DNA of 60,598 bases, from the NCBI GenBank assembly GCA_025350325.1, contig JANXYB010000153.1, forward strand, positions 1 through 60,598, in the 5' to 3' direction. Positions within the stretch are counted from its first letter, which is position 1. Each line of letters starts with the position of its first letter. The DNA is from Acidobacteriaceae bacterium (GTDB lineage: Bacteria; Acidobacteriota; Terriglobia; Terriglobales; Acidobacteriaceae). The notes beneath the pieces were generated by a model. It did not search any database. It was given only the letters and a program-made list of their open reading frames with translations, and was not told the DNA's origin. Below, one piece after another: positions 31,067 through 40,859 of this stretch. The translations under genes were made by a program, and so were the position numbers.

Positions 31067-32545
31067 ATGCGCTGCAAAATATTCGCGACCAGCAGTTTGA
31101 CCCTCAGCTTTGCCGCCTGCCTCTCCCTGCCCGCGCACGCCCAATCGGCGACACCGGCCGCAGCAACCCCAATTCCAACTACGTCAGAAGCCGACCGTGC
31201 CCAGGCGCGCGAAATATTCAAGCAGCTCATAGAAATCAACACGACAGACACAGAGAAGGGAAGCGTAACTGCCGCTTCAGAGGCCATGCAGAAGCGTTTT
31301 CTCGACGCCGGATTTGCCGCCACCGACATCCACCTGCTTGGCCCCGACGCGCGCAAGCAAAACCTGGTCGTCCGTTTTCGCGCCGACGGCACGCCCACGC
31401 AAAAGCCAGTGCTGTTTCTCTGTCACATCGATGTCGTTGAGGCTCTGCCAGCGGACTGGCATACCGACCCGTTTCAGTTCGTTGAGAAAGACGGCTTCTA
31501 CTACGGTCGTGGCACGCAGGACATGAAGGAGTCAGACGCTGCACTCGTAGCCACATTCATCCGCCTACACCGTGAGGGATATAAGCCGAAGCGAGACCTG
31601 ATTCTTGCCCTCACCGCCGATGAAGAAGGCGGCAAATTCAACGGCGCCGATTGGCTTGTGCAAAAGCATCGCGACCTGGTCGATGCGGCCTTCGTCATCA
31701 ATCCTGATTCGGGCGGCATCGACCTCGATCACGGCCGCGCCATGGTGGCCGATGTCGAAGCCACTGAAAAAGTTTATGCTGATTTCCAGGTGACAGCCAC
31801 AAATCCCGGCGGTCACAGCTCGCGGCCCCGTCCCGACAACGCGATCTATCAACTCACCGCCGCCGTCAATAAGCTCGCCACCTATACGTTTCCGTTTGAA
31901 CTTAACGCAGTGACACGCAAATCGTTTGAGATTTTGGCGACTCAGGAAACGGGCCAAACGGCGCAGGACATACACGCGATCCTGGCCACTCCGCCTGACC
32001 TCGCGGCCGCCGCGCGGCTAAGCGGGGAGCCGAGCTTTAACTCCAATTTTCGCACCACCTGCGTGGCTACACGGCTCACCGCCGGGCACGCCAACAACGC
32101 CCTCGCCCAGACCGCGCAGGCCAATGTGAATTGCCGCATCTTTCCTGGCCACTCGCCCGAAGAAATTCGTCAGCAACTCATTACCGTATTCGGCGACGGC
32201 AAGCTCAGCGTGAAATATGTATCCGACGCCGGCGTGGTAGCGGACACCGCGCCCGAACGCAGGGCCATGACTCCGCCGACGCCCATCAAAGAGGTCTTCG
32301 AGCCACTCACACGCTTGACCCAAGCCATCTGGCCCGGCACGCCCGTCACCCCGGTCATGGAAAACGGAGCGAGCGATTCCATCTACTTCGCGCAGGCAGG
32401 CATTCCTTGCTACGGCTTCTCAGCCATCGCGCTTGAGCGCGGAGACGACCGCGCCCACGGACAGGACGAGCGCCTCCCCGTCGATTCATATTGGAAGTCG
32501 CTCGACTTCTTCTACTCATTCACCAAATCGTTAGGCGACCAATAA
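31067..32545 (+). CDS. Secreted M20-family zinc peptidase
   Basis: A 492-residue exported metallopeptidase with a signal peptide ending LPAHAQS. Metal and catalytic residues are visible: H120 and D122 in FLCHIDVV, D152 in GRGTQDMK, E186/E187 in TADEEGG, and a His in HGQDERL near the end. The M20 dimerisation domain lies between about residues 225 and 360 (TNPGGHSSRPRPDNA). It probably cleaves dipeptides or acylated amino acids in the periplasm. The MFS transporter 83 bp downstream could import its products. The start at 31067 is chosen because the signal peptide follows directly. Confidence 0.88.
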   Translation: MRCKIFATSSLTLSFAACLSLPAHAQSATPAAATPIPTTSEADRAQAREIFKQLIEINTTDTEKGSVTAASEAMQKRFLDAGFAATDIHLLGPDARKQNLVVRFRADGTPTQKPVLFLCHIDVVEALPADWHTDPFQFVEKDGFYYGRGTQDMKESDAALVATFIRLHREGYKPKRDLILALTADEEGGKFNGADWLVQKHRDLVDAAFVINPDSGGIDLDHGRAMVADVEATEKVYADFQVTATNPGGHSSRPRPDNAIYQLTAAVNKLATYTFPFELNAVTRKSFEILATQETGQTAQDIHAILATPPDLAAAARLSGEPSFNSNFRTTCVATRLTAGHANNALAQTAQANVNCRIFPGHSPEEIRQQLITVFGDGKLSVKYVSDAGVVADTAPERRAMTPPTPIKEVFEPLTRLTQAIWPGTPVTPVMENGASDSIYFAQAGIPCYGFSAIALERGDDRAHGQDERLPVDSYWKSLDFFYSFTKSLGDQ

Positions 32546-32628
32546 AAAGAACGGCCCTAGGGAGTTTCGATCATGGCGGGCAAGCTAAAAGTAATGCTGA
32601 GGCCGATGAATATCAGCAACACCGCGCC

Positions 32629-33861
32629 ATGAGTCCCCTATACCGCAAAATCGCGCTGCGCCTCGTTCCGTTCCTGATGCTGCTCTACATGGTCGCGTTC
32701 CTCGACCGCGTCAACATCAGCTTCGCGGCACTCACCATGAATCGCGACCTCGGCATCTCGGCGAGCCTCTACGGGTTTGCCGCCGGCGTCTTTTTCCTCG
32801 GCTATTGTCTCTTTGAAGTTCCCGCCAACCTCATGCTTGCACGCATCGGTGCGCGGCGCTGGATTGCCTCACTGGTAGTGGCTTGGGGCGTAGTTTCGAT
32901 AGCTACCGCCTTTGTCGGCACCCGGCCGCAATATGTCGCGGCTCGCTTCCTCCTGGGAGTGGCCGAGTCGGGCTTTTATCCCGGCGTCATCTTCTATCTC
33001 ACGTTGTGGCTGCCGCGCACGGTGCGCTCGCGCGTGATGGCTGCATTCATGATGGCCCTGCCCATCAGCAGTTGCCTCGGTTCGCCCATCTCCTCGCACA
33101 TATTGCTCCTGCACAACATGCTGGCTCTCAAGGGTTGGCAGTGGCTCTTCCTGCTCGAGGGCTCGCCCGCCATCGTTCTAGGCGCGGCGACCTGGTTCGT
33201 ACTCGCCGACACTCCAGCAGTCGCACCCTGGCTTACCCCATCCGAAAAAGCCCAACTCGCCTTTGAACTCCGTGCCGATGAACCAACCAGCCAGTCGGGC
33301 CGCGCTCCAGCGTGGGTTAGCACGGCGCGCGCATCGGTTACGTACTTCCTCTTCAGCGTGGCGCTTTACGGCCTCAGCTTCTGGTTGCCTAAGCTCCTCG
33401 TGTCAGCGGGATCGTCCACCCTCGCGACGGGCTGGTGGACTGCCGTGCCCTATCTTGCAGGCGCCGTCACCATGCTGCTGGTGAGCCGCCAGCGTGGAGC
33501 GTACTGGCTGCCCGCGATGTTCCTTTTCTCGGGGATGGGATTTCTCGCCGCCGCGCTGGTTCACAGCCTCGCCGGAGCCCTACTCGGCCTCTCGGTTGCC
33601 GCCTCCGGTGCCTTTGCATCCCTGCCCCTATTCTGGAGCACGGCCACTGCGCGCATGGGTTCCGGAAGTGCCGGCGCAACCATCGCCATCATCAACTCCG
33701 TCGGCGCCATCGGCGGCTTCACCGGATCGTTTCTCATGGGTTGGCTTTACGATTTCACCCACAGCTACTCCATCGGCCTGTGGACCATTGCGACCTGCAT
33801 GGTGCTTGGCGCCGCCACGTCGGCGGAGGGCTCTTCTACGCGCGAACCCACACCCCTCTGA
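32629..33861 (+). CDS. MFS transporter, anion:cation symporter type
   Basis: A 410-residue membrane protein with about 12 hydrophobic helices. The N-terminal LYMVAFLDRVNISFAALTMNRDLGIS and GYCLFEVPANLMLARIGARRWIA are typical of the ACS subfamily, which takes up organic anions such as sugar acids, phthalate or tartrate. FLLGVAESGFYPGVIFYLTLWLP is the other hallmark. The start ATG 32629 has no strong ribosome-binding site. It follows the M20 peptidase gene on the same strand and may be co-transcribed. The substrate cannot be named. Confidence 0.85.
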   Translation: MSPLYRKIALRLVPFLMLLYMVAFLDRVNISFAALTMNRDLGISASLYGFAAGVFFLGYCLFEVPANLMLARIGARRWIASLVVAWGVVSIATAFVGTRPQYVAARFLLGVAESGFYPGVIFYLTLWLPRTVRSRVMAAFMMALPISSCLGSPISSHILLLHNMLALKGWQWLFLLEGSPAIVLGAATWFVLADTPAVAPWLTPSEKAQLAFELRADEPTSQSGRAPAWVSTARASVTYFLFSVALYGLSFWLPKLLVSAGSSTLATGWWTAVPYLAGAVTMLLVSRQRGAYWLPAMFLFSGMGFLAAALVHSLAGALLGLSVAASGAFASLPLFWSTATARMGSGSAGATIAIINSVGAIGGFTGSFLMGWLYDFTHSYSIGLWTIATCMVLGAATSAEGSSTREPTPL

Positions 33862-33925
33862 GCTATATTTAACGCTCCCACCCCGCGAGATTTCCTGGTC
33901 GCCGACGCTGCTAAACTAGCGATGC

Positions 33926-36900
33926 ATGATACTCCCGTTTGTCCGCGAGATTTTCGCGGAGCTGGAGCACTCCTCCTCCTTCGATCGCGTACGCAGGCAC
34001 CTCAGCCTCGCTACGGGGCGCAGGCGTGTGTCTGGACTCACCACCACCGCACGTTCCCTCTATTTGCCCCTGATGGCGCGCGCCGCCAAGAATCCCGTGA
34101 TCGTCGTGGTGGCTGACAACAAGGCTGCTGAAGAACTGGAGCCGTCGCTTCGTGCCGGTTGTGAACTGACCGGCGCCATCGATCCCGCGCGCGTGGTGCG
34201 CATCCCCGCCCACGACGTGCTGCCCTTTGAAAACCTCTCGCCGCATCCCGACGTGCAGGAGCAGCGCGCCGCGGCTTTGTGGAAGCTGGCAACCGGCGAC
34301 GTCTCAATCTTGATCGCGCCCGTCGAGGCTGTGGCACTCAAGCTTTTTGATCGCAGCTACTACACCAGCCTCTCCGTTACCGTGCGCCGCGGCGAAGAGG
34401 TCGATGTTGAAATGCTCACCGCGCATCTGGCCAGCGTCGGCTACACGCAGATGGACCTCGTCGAAATGCCCGGCCAGTTCACGCGTCGTGGCGGCATCCT
34501 CGATGTCTATTCGCCTGAATCCGATCGCCCCGTGCGCCTCGAATTCTTCGGCGATGAAATCGAAACCATTCGCAAATTTGACCCGGAGACGCAGCGTTCG
34601 CAATCCGGGGTCGATGAAATGCAGTTGTTGCCCCTGACCGAGACGCCGGTCACCGAACATCTGCTCGCCGCCGTGCACGCACGCCTTAGCCGTCAGCGGG
34701 TGGAAACGGACGAGGGCGATGAAGACAACGATATGGCCGTTGAAGCCGCGGCTGCCGGCGGCGTCAGCGTTTTTCCGGGTTGGGAATTCTTCACTGCCGT
34801 CGCCGGTGCCGATAGTCACTTGCTCAAGCTGCTGCCGCGTTGCGTACTGTTTGTCGACGAGCCCGCCATGGTGCGCAATCAAATAGACCGCTGGTGGAAC
34901 AAGGTCGAGCAGCGCCACGAGCGCTCCGGTATCGGCTCGCTCATTCGCCCAGAAGACATTTATCTCCGCCCCGAAGTTTTAGAGGGCCTGCTAGAAACCC
35001 ATCATGGCCTCGACCTCGATCAACTCGGCGCTATCGACGTGCTAGACCAGGACAACACGCTGGGCGAAATCGCCGTTAATTCCCGGCCTACGTTTCGCTT
35101 TCACGGGTCGATCCCCGCTCTCGTTGATCAGTTACGCAACTTGATGGCGGAGGAACAGCGCATCGTGCTCGCCGCACCCACCCAGGGCGACGTTGAACGT
35201 CTTGCCACCCTGTTACGCGAATACCAGATTCCATACCGCCTGGGCAGCCGCTCCGTTCACCCCGGCGGCGAAACCATGCTCGACGAGGCGAGCTTCATGG
35301 CCGGCGATTTGCGCGTGCCCGTCATCGTCCGCACGCCCATCGCTTCGGGCGTCAGCTTTCCCGATGCGCGTCTCGTCATCTTCGGGGCAAACGATCTGTC
35401 GGACGATGCCGATGTCACGGCGCGCCCCGAGCCCAAGCGATCCAAGACGGCAGCTTTTCTCTCTGACTTCCGCGATCTTGCCATCGGCGATTACGTCGTT
35501 CACGTTGAGCATGGAATCGCGCAGTACCATGGCTTGAAAGAGATCGTGCAGGACGGTCTATCCGTTGAATTCATGATCCTGGAATTTGCCGAGCAGGCCA
35601 AGCTCTACGTGCCGCTCACGCGCCTCGACCTGATTCAGAAGTACCGCTCCACCGATACCGGTCCCGCGCCCATCCTCAGCAGGCTTGGCTCGCAGCAGTG
35701 GACCAAGACCAAGGCGCGCGTCAAGAAAGCCATGCAAGACATGGCCGGCGAGTTGCTCAAACTTTACGCCACACGCCACACCGCGCAAGGCGTGGCCTTT
35801 GCGCCCGACAATGATTTTCAGCGCGAGTTTGAGGGCTCTTTCGATTACAGTGAAACCGACGATCAACTTTCGGCCATCGCCGCCATCAAGCAAGACATGG
35901 AAGCGACCACGCCGATGGACCGCCTGCTCTGCGGCGACGTAGGCTACGGCAAGACCGAGGTCGCCATGCGCGCCGCTTTTAAAGCTGTGCAGGATGGCAA
36001 ACAAGTGGCCGTGCTCACCCCCACGACCGTGCTCGCCTTTCAGCATTTCGAAACATTCAAACGCCGCTTCTCGCAGTTCCCCATCAACGTCGAAATGATT
36101 TCGCGCTTCCGCTCCGCGAAGGAGCAAAAGGTGATTGTCGAAAAAGTCGAAACAGGCAAGGTCGATATACTCATCGGTACCCATCGCATCCTTTCCAAAG
36201 ACATCAAGTTTCAAGATCTCGGCCTGCTGGTCGTCGATGAAGAGCAGCGCTTCGGTGTGCGCCACAAAGAGCGTCTCAAGCAAATGCGTAAGGAAATCGA
36301 CGTGCTCGCCATGTCGGCCACGCCGATTCCCCGCACGCTGCACATGTCGCTGGTTGGCCTGCGCGATATGAGCGTCATTGAAACGCCGCCTAAAGATCGC
36401 ATGGCGATCCAAACCGTGGTGGCCAAGTTCGATGAGAAAATTGTGCGCTCTGCGGTCGAAGTGGAACTGGAGCGCGGCGGGCAAGTCTACTTCGTTCACA
36501 ACCGCGTGGAGTCAATTTATGAAATCGCCGCGCGCATTCAGGAGTTGGTGCCCGGCGCGCGCGTAGCCGTTGGCCACGGCCAGATGGGCGAGAAGGAACT
36601 CGAGGCCGTGATGCTGGCTTTTATGCATCACGAATTCGACGTGCTGGTGGCGACTACGATCATTGAAAATGGCCTCGATATCCCTCTGGCAAACACCATT
36701 CTCATCAACCGCGCCGATCGCCACGGGCTCAGCGAACTCTACCAGCTGCGCGGTCGCGTCGGCCGATCCAATCGTCGCGCCTATGCGTATTTACTCATTC
36801 CCCCGGAGCAAGAACTCACCCAGATTGCACGCCGCCGCCTCGCGGCCCTCAAGGAATTCTCCGACCTTGGAGCGGGTTTCAAAATCGCTGCTCTCGATCT

Positions 36901-37489
36901 TGAATTGCGAGGCGCGGGCAACATGCTTGGCGGCGAGCAGAGTGGCCACATCGAGGCCATAGGATTTGAACTGTATACCTCCATGCTTGAGGCTGCAGTC
37001 AAGGAATTGAAGGGCGAGAGCAGCGATGAGCGACCCGCGACGCAACTCAATCTCGGCATCGCGCTGCGCATTGATGAGAGCTATGTACCTGAAGAAAATC
37101 AACGCTTGCGCCTCTACAAAAAGATTGCCGGCGGCACCAGCGAAAAAGAATTGGCCGACCTGCGTGCGGAGATGGAAGACCGCTACGGTCAACTGCCCGA
37201 CTCCACTGTCTATCTGCTCGAGGCTGCATCGTTGCGTCTTGAGTGTGAGCGCATTGGCATCGCGCAGATCGACCGTAAGCGTGCTGAATTGCAGATGCGT
37301 TTCACCGAGCATGCCGCGGTCGATCCGGAGCAATTGATGCGCCTCGTGGCGCGTTATGCGAAGCGTGGTGCACAATTCACGCCGCAGGGCTTGCTCAAGT
37401 TTCCCCTTGCCGCCACGCGGCCCGATGATGTTTTGCTTGAGATTCGCGACTTGCTTACCAAGCTGGCCCCGGCGCCAGTCAACGCATGA
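33926..37489 (+). CDS. mfd: Transcription-repair coupling factor Mfd
   Basis: A 1187-residue ATPase that removes stalled RNA polymerase and recruits UvrA. The UvrB-homology region (RRGGILDVYSPESDRPVRLEFFGDEIETIR) comes first, then the RNA-polymerase-interacting domain (GDYVVHVEHGIAQYHG). The helicase core has Walker A in GDVGYGKTE (near residue 670), VVDEEQRFG, SATPIPRTLHMS and GRVGRSNRRAYAYLL. The C-terminal TRCF domain follows. The last four bases overlap the next gene's ATG. Confidence 0.97.
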   Translation: MILPFVREIFAELEHSSSFDRVRRHLSLATGRRRVSGLTTTARSLYLPLMARAAKNPVIVVVADNKAAEELEPSLRAGCELTGAIDPARVVRIPAHDVLPFENLSPHPDVQEQRAAALWKLATGDVSILIAPVEAVALKLFDRSYYTSLSVTVRRGEEVDVEMLTAHLASVGYTQMDLVEMPGQFTRRGGILDVYSPESDRPVRLEFFGDEIETIRKFDPETQRSQSGVDEMQLLPLTETPVTEHLLAAVHARLSRQRVETDEGDEDNDMAVEAAAAGGVSVFPGWEFFTAVAGADSHLLKLLPRCVLFVDEPAMVRNQIDRWWNKVEQRHERSGIGSLIRPEDIYLRPEVLEGLLETHHGLDLDQLGAIDVLDQDNTLGEIAVNSRPTFRFHGSIPALVDQLRNLMAEEQRIVLAAPTQGDVERLATLLREYQIPYRLGSRSVHPGGETMLDEASFMAGDLRVPVIVRTPIASGVSFPDARLVIFGANDLSDDADVTARPEPKRSKTAAFLSDFRDLAIGDYVVHVEHGIAQYHGLKEIVQDGLSVEFMILEFAEQAKLYVPLTRLDLIQKYRSTDTGPAPILSRLGSQQWTKTKARVKKAMQDMAGELLKLYATRHTAQGVAFAPDNDFQREFEGSFDYSETDDQLSAIAAIKQDMEATTPMDRLLCGDVGYGKTEVAMRAAFKAVQDGKQVAVLTPTTVLAFQHFETFKRRFSQFPINVEMISRFRSAKEQKVIVEKVETGKVDILIGTHRILSKDIKFQDLGLLVVDEEQRFGVRHKERLKQMRKEIDVLAMSATPIPRTLHMSLVGLRDMSVIETPPKDRMAIQTVVAKFDEKIVRSAVEVELERGGQVYFVHNRVESIYEIAARIQELVPGARVAVGHGQMGEKELEAVMLAFMHHEFDVLVATTIIENGLDIPLANTILINRADRHGLSELYQLRGRVGRSNRRAYAYLLIPPEQELTQIARRRLAALKEFSDLGAGFKIAALDLELRGAGNMLGGEQSGHIEAIGFELYTSMLEAAVKELKGESSDERPATQLNLGIALRIDESYVPEENQRLRLYKKIAGGTSEKELADLRAEMEDRYGQLPDSTVYLLEAASLRLECERIGIAQIDRKRAELQMRFTEHAAVDPEQLMRLVARYAKRGAQFTPQGLLKFPLAATRPDDVLLEIRDLLTKLAPAPVNA

Positions 37490-39270
37490 GAAATTCCGTT
37501 TACTTGAGAGGCAATGTGATCAGAACCGCAGTCCTACTCGTCATTGGAGCATGCATGTCATCCGCGATTACGGTTCAAGCCGAAAGCCAAAGCTCCAAAA
37601 TCAAATTCCATAAGGTTGCCGACGAATATTTAGACAACGTCTACTTTTTCTACCAGCCCACCGCCGGAACCACCGCTGGCTATCACCAATACGACACCAG
37701 GCTCGAAGACTTTTCATCGAAATCCATCAACGCCGAAATTGCGGCACTCACCAACTTCGAGAAGCGCGTCTCCGCAATTCCAGCCGGCACGCTTGACCAG
37801 ACGACCCGCGGTGACCGCACAATTCTCCTTGGCAACATTCATTCCCGGCTCCTGACTCTGCAAACCATCCGTCCCTCGGCGAAGAACGCCGACAACTACT
37901 CAACCGCCTGCGCCAATGCCGCCTTCACGCTAATGGAACGGAAATTTGCTTCGCCCGACGACCGTTTGCGCTCTCTCATTGCCCGCGAAAAGCAGATGCC
38001 CGCCCTGCTAGACGAAGCGCGCGGCAATCTGAAAAATCCGCCGCGCGTGTTCACTGAAATCGCCATCGAGCAATTGCCGGGCGTCATCAGTTTCTTCGAA
38101 CACGACGTGCCGCTGGCCTTCGCCGATGCACACGACACCGGACTGAAACAGCACTTGTCCGAGACTAACGCAGCCGTAATCGCGGCCTTGAAAAACTACC
38201 TCTCGTGGCTCAAAGCAGATTTGCTGGCGCAATCGAACGGCGACTTCCGCATCGGTGCTGAGACCTTCCAAAAGAAATTGCAATACGACGAGATGGTCGA
38301 TGTGCCACTCGACAAACTTCTCGAAATCGGCTGGGCCGATATGCGCCGCAACCAGCAGCAATTCGCGCAAGTCTCTAAACAGCTCGAACCAGGCAAAGAC
38401 CCCCGCGCTGTCTTGATGCAGCTTGGCGAAAACCATCCCCCACCCGATCATCTGATCGATGCGTTCCGCGCAACCTTCGACAGCCTTCTGAGCTTCATCC
38501 GCACACATCACATTCTGACCATCACGTCGGATGTGCGACCCATCGTTGAAGAGACACCGCCATTCATGCGTGCGACCACGTTCGCCAGCATGGATTCGCC
38601 GGGCCCTTACGAGAAGCATGCGACTGATTCCTATTTCAACGTCACGCTGCCCGACCCATCCATGACACCCGCGCAGGTTGAGGGCTTCATGCATGCATTT
38701 AATGTAGGCACTGTCATTTCGACATCGGTGCACGAAGCCTATCCCGGCCACTACGTACAGTACCTGTTCTCATCGCAGGCGCCGAGCCGCGTGCGCAAAG
38801 TGCTTAGCTCCAACACCAACGTTGAAGGATGGGCGCACTACACTGAGCAGATGATGCTCGATCAGGGTTATGGCCAACCCGGCGCCGGAGCCAAAGACGA
38901 ACGCGAATCAAAATTCCTGCGCCTCGGCCAACTGCAGGACGCTCTGCTGCGCAACGCGCGCTTTATAGTAGGCATCCAAATGCATACGGGGAAGATGAGC
39001 CTCGATCAGGCCATCGATTTCTTTCAAAAAGAAGGCTATCAATCCAAAGAGACGGCAATCGTTGAGACTAAACGCGGCGCAGGCGATCCTACCTATCTTT
39101 ACTACACCTTGGGCAAAATCGAGATTATGAAACTGCGTGAAGACCTACAGCGGAAGCAGGGAACTACGTTTTCGCTGGAACAATTTCACGACAATTTTCT
39201 TCGTCAGGGTTTCCCGCCCATCAAGATTGCGCGCGAAGCTTTACTTGGAGACGACTCCCCCGCACTGTAA
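37486..39270 (+). CDS. Secreted DUF885-family protein (putative metallopeptidase)
   Basis: A 594-residue exported protein with a hydrophobic leader at about residues 12-32. The family hallmark HEAYPGHYVQYLF is present, followed by NVEGWAHYTEQMMLDQGYG; together these give an HExxH-like metal site with a downstream Glu. DUF885 proteins are widespread secreted or lipoprotein hydrolases of largely unknown substrate. The ATG overlaps the mfd stop by four bases (ATGA), so it is probably translationally coupled to mfd, an odd pairing of a repair factor with a secreted protein. An internal start at GTG/ATG near codon 11 or 24 is possible. Confidence 0.85.
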   Translation: MRNSVYLRGNVIRTAVLLVIGACMSSAITVQAESQSSKIKFHKVADEYLDNVYFFYQPTAGTTAGYHQYDTRLEDFSSKSINAEIAALTNFEKRVSAIPAGTLDQTTRGDRTILLGNIHSRLLTLQTIRPSAKNADNYSTACANAAFTLMERKFASPDDRLRSLIAREKQMPALLDEARGNLKNPPRVFTEIAIEQLPGVISFFEHDVPLAFADAHDTGLKQHLSETNAAVIAALKNYLSWLKADLLAQSNGDFRIGAETFQKKLQYDEMVDVPLDKLLEIGWADMRRNQQQFAQVSKQLEPGKDPRAVLMQLGENHPPPDHLIDAFRATFDSLLSFIRTHHILTITSDVRPIVEETPPFMRATTFASMDSPGPYEKHATDSYFNVTLPDPSMTPAQVEGFMHAFNVGTVISTSVHEAYPGHYVQYLFSSQAPSRVRKVLSSNTNVEGWAHYTEQMMLDQGYGQPGAGAKDERESKFLRLGQLQDALLRNARFIVGIQMHTGKMSLDQAIDFFQKEGYQSKETAIVETKRGAGDPTYLYYTLGKIEIMKLREDLQRKQGTTFSLEQFHDNFLRQGFPPIKIAREALLGDDSPAL

Positions 39271-39350
39271 AGAACTTCCAGCCTTGTAATGAATTGCTGT
39301 TCGCGCATCCACTGTTTTAGGCGGGCATGTTTCGAGAAGAGGCAAGTGAA

Positions 39351-40226
39351 ATGAGCAAGCGAGTACGAAAAGCGGTTTTCCCCGCCGGCGGTTTGGGCAC
39401 ACGATTTCTGCCCGCCACAAAAGTGATCCCCAAAGAAATGCTGGCGCTGGTCGACAAGCCCATCATCCAATACGGCGTTGAAGAGGCCGTCGCCTCAGGC
39501 ATCGAACACATCATCATCGTTACCGGGCGCGGCAAGGGCGCGATGGAAGACCACTTCGATCACAGCTTCGAACTTGACGCAACTCTCGAACGCCGAGGCA
39601 AGAGTGAATTGCTGGCGGTTTCGCGCGGCGTCTCCTCACTCGCGCATATCAGCTATGTTCGCCAGAAGGAACCGAAGGGACTCGGCCACGCCGTGCTCTG
39701 CGCCAAGGAACTTGTAGGTGACGAACCCTTCGCCGTCATTCTGCCCGACGATGTGATCGATGCCGAGGTGCCTTGTCTCAAGCAGATGATCGATGTATTC
39801 AACCAGCGCGGCGGCTCAGTGCTCGCCACGCAGACCGTCGAGGGACCAGGCATCTCTGCCTACGGGGTGCTGGCCGGATCGCAGGATGCAAGCGACAGCC
39901 GCATCTACAACTGCACCGGCATGGTCGAGAAGCCCAGGTTTGAAGACGCCCCCTCTAAGCAGGCCATCATCGGCCGTTACGTGCTCACCCCGCGCATCTT
40001 CGCTCTGCTCGAGCAGACCACGCCCGGCGCGGGCGGCGAGATACAGCTCACCGACGGCATCAAGGCGTTGCTCAAGGAAGAAAAAGTTTTCGGCTACACG
40101 TTTGAAGGCAAGCGCTTCGATGCCGGCGACAAATTTGGAATGTTGCAGGCCATGGTAGAGTTCGCGCTCAAGCGCCCCGAGTTTGGCGACAAATTTCGCG
40201 CTTATCTTAAAAGCCTGCCGCTTTGA
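39351..40226 (+). CDS. galU: UTP--glucose-1-phosphate uridylyltransferase
   Basis: Makes UDP-glucose for glycan synthesis. It has 291 residues from ATG 39351 (MSKRVRKAVFPAGGLGTRFLPATK), which follows AGAGG. The nucleotide-binding GGLGTRFLPATK, KEMLALVDKPIIQYGVEEAV, and the active-site LPDDVID and VEKP are conserved, as is EIQLTDGI near residue 225. An upstream ATG (39327) adds eight residues. It stands alone between the DUF885 gene and a convergent gene. Confidence 0.95.
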   Translation: MSKRVRKAVFPAGGLGTRFLPATKVIPKEMLALVDKPIIQYGVEEAVASGIEHIIIVTGRGKGAMEDHFDHSFELDATLERRGKSELLAVSRGVSSLAHISYVRQKEPKGLGHAVLCAKELVGDEPFAVILPDDVIDAEVPCLKQMIDVFNQRGGSVLATQTVEGPGISAYGVLAGSQDASDSRIYNCTGMVEKPRFEDAPSKQAIIGRYVLTPRIFALLEQTTPGAGGEIQLTDGIKALLKEEKVFGYTFEGKRFDAGDKFGMLQAMVEFALKRPEFGDKFRAYLKSLPL

Positions 40227-40247
40227 AGCGGCGGCTTGTCTGGCCGG

Positions 40248-40805
40248 TCACGCCTTCCATTTGATGTTGCAGCCAATCGAAACCTTTTGATCTGCTGCCG
40301 GCTGCTTGCCGTCAAGCACCGCATCGAGCGCAGTCCGCAGATCTTTTCCGGTTACCGCAACCCCATTGCCCGGGCGGCTATCATCGAACTGCCCGCGATA
40401 CACCAGACGCAAATCTCCATCAAACAAAAAGAAGTCAGGTGTGCATGCCGCCTTGTATGCGTGCGCGACCTGTTGCGATTCATCGTACAGATATGGGAAG
40501 CGAAAACCGATCGTTTGCGCCTGCTTTTTGAGCCCCGCCGGACTGTCGTCGGGGTAAGTCGCGGCATCATTGCTGCTGATTGCCACAATGCCTACCGGCT
40601 TGTCGTCATAGTCCATGCCCAGCGCAGCTAGGCCCTTCTCAATATGCTTCACGTACGGGCAGTGTGTGCAGATGAACATCACCAGCAAACCCTTGTGCCC
40701 TTGAAAGTCATCTCGCCGTATTAACTTGCCGTTCACCACGTCCGTCAGCGCGAAGTCCGGTGCCGTCGTCCCTAACTCGAGCATGGTTGACTCTGTAAGT
40801 GCCAT
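40248..40805 (-). CDS. Thioredoxin-fold protein of the AhpC/TSA/TlpA type
   Basis: A 185-residue thioredoxin-like protein. The core reads LGTTAPDFALTDVVNGKLIRRDDF, and the redox motif is CTHCPYVKH (CxxC). AISSNDAATYPDDS and YDESQQVAHAYKAACTPDFFLFD complete the fold, with a further Cys in ACTPDFF. No signal peptide is seen, so it is probably cytoplasmic and reduces a thiol or peroxide. AGGAG is seven bases before the ATG. It is convergent with galU and downstream of ruvB. Confidence 0.87.
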   Translation of the reverse strand: MALTESTMLELGTTAPDFALTDVVNGKLIRRDDFQGHKGLLVMFICTHCPYVKHIEKGLAALGMDYDDKPVGIVAISSNDAATYPDDSPAGLKKQAQTIGFRFPYLYDESQQVAHAYKAACTPDFFLFDGDLRLVYRGQFDDSRPGNGVAVTGKDLRTALDAVLDGKQPAADQKVSIGCNIKWKA

Positions 40806-40859
40806 GTTACTTCTCCTGAACTCCGATAACTCTTGTAACTCCGCCCGTCTGGCAACGCG

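Noticed and set aside
31236..31556. Several 60-100-codon frames over the M20 peptidase gene
   Set aside because: All overlap the conserved metal-binding region of the peptidase in other frames and lack any own signal.
35558..36499. 313-codon frame antisense to mfd
   Set aside because: Shadow of the mfd helicase core; no domain pattern.
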